5,189 bases of DNA from DATBAK01 sp036787815 (GTDB lineage: Bacteria > Actinomycetota > Acidimicrobiia > IMCC26256 > PALSA-610). The DNA lies in assembly GCA_036787815.1 (NCBI GenBank), contig DAIQOP010000274.1, positions 1 through 5,189 of the forward strand, given 5' to 3'. Shown here piece by piece: positions 1-5,189 of this stretch (the first letter of the stretch is position 1; each line of letters starts with the position of its first letter). The notes beneath the pieces were generated by a model that saw only the letters and a program-made list of their open reading frames with translations, was not told where the DNA came from and made no database searches. A program made the translations under genes and the position numbers.

Positions 1-2
1 AC

Positions 3-509
3 CGAGAGCTCTTGCCCACGCGGTCGCACCTCGTACGCGGGCTGGTCTACCCCGTGCCCGACCCGCGATTCCCGTTTCTCGGTGTCCACCTCACCCGCGG
101 GATCGACGGCCACGTCCATGTCGGGCCGAACGCCGTGCTCGCGTTCGCGCGCGAGGGGTACACCTGGAGCCGTGTCGACGCACGGGACCTGCGGGAGACG
201 ATTGCGTTCTCCGGGTTTCGGCGGTTCGCGCGCAGGAACTGGCGCTTCGGATTGGACGAGATGACGCGTTCGCTGAGCAGCCGGCGGTTCGCCGCGGTCG
301 TGCGGCGCCTGGTGCCGGAGATCGAGCGTGGCGATCTCGCGGCTGCGCCTTCGGGTGTCAGGGCCCAGGCGATCGGTCCGGACGGCGAGCTCGTCGACGA
401 CTTCGCGATCCGCTCGGTCGGGCGCGCCGTGCACGTGCTGAACGCGCCGTCGCCCGCCGCGACCGCATCGCTCGAGATCGGTGCCGTGATCGCGGGGCGG
501 ATCGGTTAG
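3..509 (+). CDS. lhgO: L-2-hydroxyglutarate oxidase/dehydrogenase (LhgO/L2HGDH family), C-terminal part; 5' end outside window
   Basis: The reading frame is open from base 3 to a TAG at 507-509 and gives the last 168 residues of an FAD-dependent oxidoreductase of the DAO fold. LhgO enzymes oxidise L-2-hydroxyglutarate to 2-oxoglutarate, passing electrons to oxygen or the quinone pool, usually at the membrane. What I see is the family's C-terminal half: HLVRGLVYPVPDPRFPFLG (about 27-83), followed by GHVHVGPNAVLA (108-143), then VRAQAIGPDGELVDDF, and the closing HVLNAPSPAATASLEIG block (432-482), which contacts the flavin in this fold. Family members are about 400 residues, so roughly 230 residues, including the N-terminal GxGxxG FAD motif, lie to the left of the window. 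A TTG at 12 could be mistaken for a start, but the homologous sequence continues upstream through RELL, so it is internal. The stop overlaps that of the convergent dehydrogenase by 4 bp. I am confident of the family; oxidase versus dehydrogenase chemistry cannot be told from this part. Confidence 0.9.
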   Translation, partial: RELLPTRSHLVRGLVYPVPDPRFPFLGVHLTRGIDGHVHVGPNAVLAFAREGYTWSRVDARDLRETIAFSGFRRFARRNWRFGLDEMTRSLSSRRFAAVVRRLVPEIERGDLAAAPSGVRAQAIGPDGELVDDFAIRSVGRAVHVLNAPSPAATASLEIGAVIAGRIG

Positions 510-1444
510 AGCGGAAGTGCCTTGTTCGCGGCCGCGAGCACCTCGAGCGAGCGTTCCCACGCCCTGCGTTCGTTGTCGGTCATTTGAGGCCAGAGCGGCG
601 CGCTCGGACCATCAGGACCGAGCACACACGGAAGGCTCGCGCAGACGCCGTCGCCGACGCCGTCGCCGACCCGCGTCGACACCGGGATGAGGGCGCCGAC
701 TTCGTGGGCGAGCGCGTGCACGAGCCCGCTCACCGTGAGCCCGATGCCCTGCGCGGTGGAGCCCTTGAGGTCGCGGATCTGGTAGGCCGCGCTGCGCACG
801 TCGTGCTCGATGACCGCGAGCCGCTCCGGTGAGAGATCGACGCCGCGTTGCGCGGCGAACTCGGTCAGAGGAAGCGTCCCGACGACCGCGGAATCGAGGA
901 GGAACACGCACGAGTCGCCGTGCTCGCCGACCACCCAGGCGTGCACGCTGCGCGGGTGCACGCCGCACTCGCGTGCGATGGAGTCGGTGAGCCGGAGCGT
1001 CTCCAGCGCAGTGCCCGAGCCCATCACCGCGACGGGTCGATCGCTCCATCGGCGGGTGAGGTACTCGGTCATGACGTCGAGAGGATTGGTCACGACGAGC
1101 GCGACCCGTGGCACCTCGCCCGATTCGATCGCGGTCGCGACCGAGTCCATCACGACGATGTTCTGGTGCAGGACGTCGAGCCTGCTCTCGCCCGGAGTCG
1201 TGTGGTGCCCGGCCGTGATGACGAGGATGTCTTCATGGTCGATCTCATCGAGGCCGAGCCCGCGTACCTCGATGCGTGGGAGCAGCGGCCGGGCGTGCAT
1301 GAAATCGAGGGCGAGGCCATGCGCGGCACGCCCGTCCCGCGCATAGAGGGTCACCCGACCGGCGAGCCCGCGCATGATCACGGCCGACGCCGTCGCGACC
1401 CCCACCCCTCCGACGCCGATGACGCCGACCTTCAACCCAGCCAT
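506..1444 (-). CDS. LDH/MDH-superfamily NAD(P)-dependent L-2-hydroxyacid dehydrogenase, substrate uncertain
   Basis: Complete 312-residue cytosolic protein, a normal length for L-lactate/malate dehydrogenases, which interconvert L-2-hydroxyacids and 2-oxoacids with a nicotinamide cofactor. The Rossmann motif GVGGVG is at residues 10-15, and ALDFMHA (45-51) follows the second strand. The active-site loop is TAGHHTTPGESRLD (77-90). R88 aligns with the LDH catalytic Arg109, N120 (VTNPLD) with Asn138, R151 with the carboxylate-binding Arg171, H175 (VVGEHGDS) with the proton-shuttling His195, and T230 (KGST) with Thr246. Three key positions are unusual. The NAD-ribose Asp is replaced by Ala35, followed by Arg36. 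The specificity residue (Gln in LDH, Arg in MDH) is Thr82. The dyad Asp168 is Glu148. The family is secure, but 'lactate' or 'malate' would be a guess, and NADP use is possible. The ATG at 1442-1444 gives the expected family N-terminus (MAGLKVGVIG); only a weak AAAGGG lies 9 nt upstream. Its TAA stop interlocks with that of lhgO, and it diverges from the secreted-protein gene. Confidence 0.88.
   Translation of the reverse strand: MAGLKVGVIGVGGVGVATASAVIMRGLAGRVTLYARDGRAAHGLALDFMHARPLLPRIEVRGLGLDEIDHEDILVITAGHHTTPGESRLDVLHQNIVVMDSVATAIESGEVPRVALVVTNPLDVMTEYLTRRWSDRPVAVMGSGTALETLRLTDSIARECGVHPRSVHAWVVGEHGDSCVFLLDSAVVGTLPLTEFAAQRGVDLSPERLAVIEHDVRSAAYQIRDLKGSTAQGIGLTVSGLVHALAHEVGALIPVSTRVGDGVGDGVCASLPCVLGPDGPSAPLWPQMTDNERRAWERSLEVLAAANKALPL
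644..670. repeat. 12-bp tandem repeat (2.25 copies) inside the dehydrogenase gene
   Basis: The unit GACGCCGTCGCC occurs at 644-655 and again, identically, at 656-667, followed by GAC. On the minus strand it encodes a doubled GDGV (residues 260-267) in the loop between the PVST strand and the CASLP strand, a loop of variable length in LDH/MDH proteins. It keeps the reading frame. It is a small in-frame duplication, probably from replication slippage, with no sign of a regulatory role. Confidence 0.75.
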
Positions 1445-1581
1445 GTCACCGCGCCCTTTGCTCTCGTCGCCTCCACGGGTCGGAGAACCTTACGAGCACA
1501 CGGAGCGCGGTCTCACGTTTGCCAAGCGCGCGACAAAGGTGTTACCAATTTACCGGGCAATAGCGGGGTTTGGGGGCCAAC
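1445..1581. promoter_or_regulatory. Divergent intergenic region, presumed promoters of the dehydrogenase and secreted-protein genes
   Basis: These 137 bp separate two genes that point away from each other, so both promoters should lie here. The centre and right part are clearly less GC-rich than the flanking genes, especially 1533-1563. Toward the minus-strand gene, a TAAGGT (complement of 1487-1492) fits the loose TAnnnT -10 pattern of actinobacteria, 42 nt before its ATG, but I see no good -35 partner. Toward the plus-strand gene, TTGCCA at 1519-1524 could be a -35 element followed 18 bp later by TACCAA; this is weak. Two direct copies of TTACC (1542-1546 and 1550-1554) sit 8 bp apart in the AT-rich patch. 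The region's role is inferred from gene orientation; the individual elements are low-confidence readings. Confidence 0.4.
1572..1576 (+). promoter_or_regulatory. Ribosome binding site deciding the start of the secreted-protein gene
   Basis: A run GGGGG ends 5 nt before the ATG at 1582-1584. This favours that ATG over the in-frame TTG at 1570, which would place the purine run inside the coding sequence. The ATG start also gives a clean signal peptide beginning MKIQARWR. Confidence 0.45.
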
Positions 1582-2759
1582 ATGAAGATTCAGGCTCGGT
1601 GGCGGGTCCATGCAGCCGTCCTTTTTTCGTTCCTGACATTCACCGGAATTGTGGCGTGGAGCCAGCTCGGCGGTGCGACGTCGACGGCGACGGCGACCAA
1701 CCCCGACGTCGTCCAGTACACCCAGCAGACCGGCAGCAACGGCACGTACATCCTGTACGTCCCGGGTGACGGCTCGAAGACCACGAAGCAGGGGATTACG
1801 AGCGGCGGCGGTTGCGCGACGCCGACGCCGGTGGGAACGCCGATCCTCGGCCTCAGCGCGAACTACTACCCGAACGGATACTCGAACCCATCGACCGCGG
1901 CCGTCGCGGGCGCGTACAAGTCTCGTACCGGTGTCTGCGCGATTCCACAGGCGTGGTCGATCGAGGTCAACGAGGGCCTCATCTTCTCGGTCGGTTCGAA
2001 CTCGGTGGTCGGGCCTTCGTACGCGCACAGCTTCAGCTCCAGCGAGACGACAAGACGTCGTCGGCGCCGGTCACCGGTCGGCTGGTCGAACACCTGGGGT
2101 CTGCCGAGGTCGGAACGGCCGCGTTCTCGATCACCGGTTCGAACGGCACGACGATTACCGCCGACACCGGGACGGTGAAAACCGGCTTCGACTCGATCGA
2201 GGTTCAGGTGCTCACGCCGTCGACTGGATCGATCTCGGTCGTCGGCCCGACATCGACCTTCACCCTCGCCAGCAAGATCTGCGCCGGTGAGACGATCACC
2301 AGCACCTCCAATGACGGCACCGCGTCGTCGGGCGAGGTTGCGGCCAACCTCACCTACCTCGGCGGCCTGGGCTCGCCGACCTGCAAGTCGTACACGTTCT
2401 TCGGCGCCGACGCGAACGACCCGACGAGCACGAACGGCAAGTCGGTCAACTTCCTGTCGCAGGAAGCAACCGGCGCGCACGTCACCGCGACGTTCGACTG
2501 GGGCTACTTCCCGTACTGCCGGGCCGACGCCACGGTCGACGCGAACGTGCCGCCCTGCCCGACGACCTATTTCGTGTTCAGCGACGGCACGGTCGCCCCG
2601 CAGACGTACTGCTCGAGCGACGCCGACCTGAACAATCCCGCCATTCCGTGGTGCACCGTTTCACGGCACTACGACTACGTGCAGGTGAACGGTGTGACGA
2701 TGGTCCACATCACCGAGACGTGGGACGGTCTCGGCGACTCTGGGTGGACGTTCCGCTAG
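1582..2759 (+). pseudogene. Secreted cysteine-containing Ser/Thr/Gly-rich protein of unknown function, broken by a single-base frameshift
   Basis: I do not recognise the family. The ATG at 1582 starts a Sec-type signal peptide: basic MKIQARWR, a hydrophobic stretch at about residues 9-26 (VHAAVLFSFLTFTGIVAW), and likely cleavage near residues 32-38 (GGATSTATA). The mature part looks beta-rich, with NGTYILYVPGDG and GLSANYYPNGYSN followed by Thr/Ser/Gly/Asn-rich strands. Frame +1 reads sensibly to about residue 156 (SFSSSET, ending 2049) and then turns into an Arg-rich shadow that stops at 2178. Sensible sequence resumes one base back at 2049 (DKTSSAPVTG) and runs to TAG at 2757-2759. Restoring one base gives 392 residues with eight cysteines (78, 119, 234, 268, 313, 326, 344, 358), which suggests disulfides outside the cell. 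There is no LPxTG motif or C-terminal membrane helix, so it is probably released rather than anchored. No other disruption is visible, so the lesion is recent or a sequencing error; in the latter case this is an intact CDS. Confidence 0.75.
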
Positions 2760-2776
2760 CCAGGATGTTCCGGTAG

Positions 2777-5189
2777 TCAGGCCGATTGAGTCGGGGTTCG
2801 GTGCGCCGCCAACGGCACGAGCTCCACGATGCCCAGCGCGTTGGCGATCTCCGCGCGCTCCTCGGTGCTCTCGCCGAGCCCGAGGAGGTCGGCGAGCGTG
2901 AGCAGGAGCAAGAGGTCGTAGCGTGCTCCGAACGCGCGAGCGCGCGTCGTGGCTCCGTCGAGCAGGTCGGCGGCTCGCGCTTCGTCGCCGGCGACGACCG
3001 CGAGGGTCGCGTCGACCCGGTCGAGCAGCACGCTGAGGGGCGTCTCGCCCAACGGTCGGGCGAGGGCGCGTGCCTCGTCGAGCGCCGCGGCGGCGTCGTC
3101 GATCGCATGAGCGAAGGCGGACACCTCCGCGATGCGGGCACGCGCTTCGATCGATCCTCCGAGCGCATGAATTTCGTCATATATCGCCGCCGTGTCGCGC
3201 AGCAGGGTGACTCCATCTTCGTGACGGCCGAGGAACGCCTGCGCGCGACCCAACTGCAGGGCGGCCGTTGCGACATTGACGAGGTAACCCGTTGCCCGCA
3301 GTGTTCGCAGTGCCGGGACGAGGACATTCTCGGCTTCCTCGACGTGTCCCTGGTTGATCCGCAGCTCGCCGAGGTTGGCATGCGACACCGCGGCCCGTGC
3401 GAGGTCACCCGCCTGTGTCGCGGCGTCGGCGGCGCGTTGGTAGTAGTCGGACGCATCGACCCATCGTGACGTGAGGAACGAGATCGTTCCGAGGTTCCCC
3501 AGCGCGGCGGCGACACCGAGCCGGTCGCCGAGCTGGTTGTAGAGCTCCAGGGCGCGGTGGGTGTTCCGTGCTTCGTCGGGCCGGCCCATCTCGAACAAGC
3601 ACGCGTCGAGCACACTCATCGCCGTTGCGAGCGCTCGGTACTCGCCGAGCTCGTCGGCGTGCACCATCACCTCGCCGCACAACCGCGCCGCTTCAGGAAG
3701 CCGCCCTTGACGAAAACGCATCTCGGCTTCCCGCGCGAGCAGTTGCATTCGGATGCCGGCGGCGTCGGCACCCGCGTTCGGCAACCCGTCGAGCAGGGCG
3801 ACCCCCGCCCGTGCGTGACGGATCGCAGTGGTCAGCTTGCCTTGATGCTCGCCCTGGACGTAGGCGCGCAGCTCGGCGATCTGCGCCCGGCGAATCGCGT
3901 CGTGCTGCACCTCGATCGCGGCGCGACGGTAAGCGTCGTCGGCCTTCTCGTAGATGCCGAGCGTGACGTACGCCTCGCCGAGCTCGGTCAGCAACTGCGC
4001 GATCTCCTCGCCCGGGACATCACCCAGGCGTCGCGCTCCCGTGATCGCCCGGTCGAGATGGGTCGCGGCTTCGGCGGGAGCGGAGGCCGCGGCGGCGCGC
4101 CGACCGGCAACGAGCGCGTACTTCCACGTGCGCTGCCAGTCCTGGGCGCGGAAGAAGTGCAGCGACAGCAGTGCATCCGCCGACTCGGTCTCGCGACTCG
4201 GCCGGCGGAGGATCGCCTCGCCCGCTCGGCGGTGTAACTCCACGCGCTTGCGGAACGGGAGGCTCTCGTACGCGGCCTCCTGCAACAACGCGTGCCGGAA
4301 CTGCAGGCGGTCACCGGTCGCGACGAGGAACGTTGCCAGCTGACGCGCGATCTCGTCGTCGAACGCGTCGCTGCCGACGAGGCCGACGAGCAGGTCCCTG
4401 TCGAACACTCGTCCCAGCACCGCCGCGTACCGAACCACGCGGCGCGCGGCGGGAGGCAGCGAGTCGATCTCGCGCGTCGCGACCGCATCGAGGGTCTCCG
4501 GTAGCTCGTCGAAACCGCTCGTCGCCGCCATATGGAGCAGCTCTTCGAGGAACAGCGGGCTCCCCGCGGCGCGCGCGACGAGCCGGTCACGCTCCTGCGG
4601 CCGTAGCGGTGCGGCGGCCGTGATCTCGTCGACGAGGTCGCGCGCCGTCGCGTCATCGATGGGTTCGAGCTCGATCGTCGTGTCGGCTGCGGCGGGTAGG
4701 AAACCGCCGGCAACCGGACGCCGTGTGACCATGAACATCCACGGGTGGGCGTCGGCACGAGCGACGACTCGGTCGAGAATGCCTGAGCTCGCGTCGTCGA
4801 TCCACTGCGCGTCGTCGACGACGACGAGCAACGTGCCGGCGAGCGCTTCGAGAAGATGGACGAGCAGATCACCGAGCCGATCACGTCGGAATTCCGGCGC
4901 GATCGCGGCGCTCTGCGGAGTCGGTGGCAGGTCGACGTCGAGCACGGGCGCGAGCAGTGGCGCGAGCGACTCAAGGCTGGGCGCCATATCGGCTACTGCT
5001 GTGGTGACCTGCCGAGCCGCCTTCGCCGCGTCACTCGCATCGACGCCGAGGAGCGCGCGCAGCGGCTCGCGCAAGGCGAGGTACGGGATCGCGGTCGCGT
5101 AGGCCTCGCCCTGCAACACGAGGATCTCGGCGTCGCAGCGCTCGATCAGCTCGCTGACGAGCCGGCTCTTGCCTGCGCCGCGATCGCCC
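2777..5189 (-). CDS. Large AAA/STAND-like signalling ATPase with C-terminal TPR repeats, N-terminus outside window
   Basis: The minus-strand frame enters at the right edge and runs 803 codons to TGA at 2779-2777. Counting from the first codon (5188), Walker A is GDRGAGKS (residues 1-8). Then come the conserved YLALREPLRALLG and PEFRRDRL segments, Walker B LLVVVDDAQW (about 120-129), the sensor-like MFMVTRRP (151-158), and GSPLFLEEL (209-217). A winged-helix-like stretch contains AAVLGRVFD, followed by FRHALLQEAAYESLPFRK (about 297-314). From about 345 to 773 it is helical, with roughly eight degenerate TPRs spaced about 40 residues apart (for example LGEAYVTLGIYEKADDAY and LGNLGTISFLTSRWVDASDYY). 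This layout matches actinobacterial ATPases usually fused behind an adenylate/guanylate cyclase domain, and resembles MalT/LuxR-type regulators. The C-terminus (PTQSA) has no LuxR HTH, so any output domain must be N-terminal, beyond the window. The likely role is nucleotide-switched signal sensing through TPR-mediated binding. The GTG at 5119 is internal, since Walker A lies upstream of it. Confidence 0.88.
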   Translation of the reverse strand, partial: GDRGAGKSRLVSELIERCDAEILVLQGEAYATAIPYLALREPLRALLGVDASDAAKAARQVTTAVADMAPSLESLAPLLAPVLDVDLPPTPQSAAIAPEFRRDRLGDLLVHLLEALAGTLLVVVDDAQWIDDASSGILDRVVARADAHPWMFMVTRRPVAGGFLPAAADTTIELEPIDDATARDLVDEITAAAPLRPQERDRLVARAAGSPLFLEELLHMAATSGFDELPETLDAVATREIDSLPPAARRVVRYAAVLGRVFDRDLLVGLVGSDAFDDEIARQLATFLVATGDRLQFRHALLQEAAYESLPFRKRVELHRRAGEAILRRPSRETESADALLSLHFFRAQDWQRTWKYALVAGRRAAAASAPAEAATHLDRAITGARRLGDVPGEEIAQLLTELGEAYVTLGIYEKADDAYRRAAIEVQHDAIRRAQIAELRAYVQGEHQGKLTTAIRHARAGVALLDGLPNAGADAAGIRMQLLAREAEMRFRQGRLPEAARLCGEVMVHADELGEYRALATAMSVLDACLFEMGRPDEARNTHRALELYNQLGDRLGVAAALGNLGTISFLTSRWVDASDYYQRAADAATQAGDLARAAVSHANLGELRINQGHVEEAENVLVPALRTLRATGYLVNVATAALQLGRAQAFLGRHEDGVTLLRDTAAIYDEIHALGGSIEARARIAEVSAFAHAIDDAAAALDEARALARPLGETPLSVLLDRVDATLAVVAGDEARAADLLDGATTRARAFGARYDLLLLLTLADLLGLGESTEERAEIANALGIVELVPLAAHRTPTQSA

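Noticed and set aside
506..1444. Labelling the dehydrogenase as ldh or mdh
   Set aside because: The residue that distinguishes the two is Thr, and the cofactor-binding Asp is also missing, so neither symbol is supported.
848..1585. Plus-strand 245-codon open frame across the dehydrogenase and intergenic region
   Set aside because: It is antisense to conserved LDH/MDH motifs, has a biased His/Arg/Asp composition, and runs through the divergent promoter region.
2040..2110. Programmed -1 ribosomal frameshift in the secreted-protein gene
   Set aside because: The direction is right, but there is no slippery heptamer in frame and no homopolymer. GC-rich palindromes downstream (GACGTC, GGCGCC) are expected by chance at this composition. 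A lost base is simpler.
1866..2480. Minus-strand 204-codon open frame opposite the secreted-protein gene
   Set aside because: Its product is Arg-rich with no motif, and the plus strand has the signal peptide and sensible protein sequence.
2782..2794. Possible terminator hairpin CCGA-TTGAG-TCGG between the convergent secreted-protein and ATPase genes
   Set aside because: The stem is only four pairs, has no T-run on either strand, and lies inside the 3' end of the ATPase gene. No convincing terminator is visible in the 17-bp gap at 2760-2776.
2786..3469. Long plus-strand open frame opposite the ATPase gene (also 3557-4237)
   Set aside because: The translations are rich in Arg, Gly and Glu without recognisable motifs, and they lie antisense to a well-supported TPR-containing gene. 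Such frames are typical shadows in high-GC DNA.
4810..4823. Perfect 14-bp palindrome CGTCGTCGACGACG
   Set aside because: It is the coding sequence of the Walker B Val-Val-Asp-Asp stretch in a GC-rich codon set, so the symmetry comes from GTC/GAC codons and is not an operator.

Overview
The window is very GC-rich and its codons strongly favour G or C in the third position. It carries one end of an L-2-hydroxyglutarate oxidase gene, an LDH/MDH-type dehydrogenase and a large AAA/STAND-type ATPase with TPR repeats. That mix points to a high-GC actinobacterium, possibly of the Acidimicrobiia. The phylum is an inference from composition and protein style; no rRNA or other phylogenetic marker is present.

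Layout, left to right. (1) Positions 3-509, plus strand: the C-terminal part of an L-2-hydroxyglutarate oxidase/dehydrogenase (LhgO type), cut by the left edge. (2) Positions 506-1444, minus strand: a complete 312-residue LDH/MDH-superfamily 2-hydroxyacid dehydrogenase. It converges on the first gene and the two stop codons interlock over 4 bp. (3) Positions 1445-1581: a 137-bp divergent intergenic region that must hold the promoters of genes 2 and 3. (4) Positions 1582-2759, plus strand: an unrecognised secreted, cysteine-containing, Ser/Thr/Gly-rich protein. A single-base frameshift near 2044-2052 breaks it, and the repaired protein would be 392 residues. (5) Positions 2777-5189, minus strand: the C-terminal 803 residues of a large signalling ATPase, running from the Walker A motif through about eight TPR-like repeats. 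It is cut by the right edge, so its N-terminal effector domain is not visible. It ends without a LuxR-type HTH.

How the genes might work together. LhgO removes L-2-hydroxyglutarate, and LDH/MDH-family enzymes are the classic source of that by-product, so a local link between genes 1 and 2 is conceivable. They are convergent, so they are not one operon. The dehydrogenase departs from the family at three diagnostic positions: the NAD-ribose Asp, the substrate-specificity residue and the catalytic-dyad Asp. Its substrate and cofactor should therefore not be taken from a default 'lactate' or 'malate' label. The secreted protein and the STAND-like ATPase show no sequence-visible link to metabolism or to each other. 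I see no RNA genes, CRISPR arrays, insertion sequences or attachment sites. Most of the window is ordinary chromosomal sequence; the frameshifted orphan gene and the atypical dehydrogenase are the parts worth a second look.
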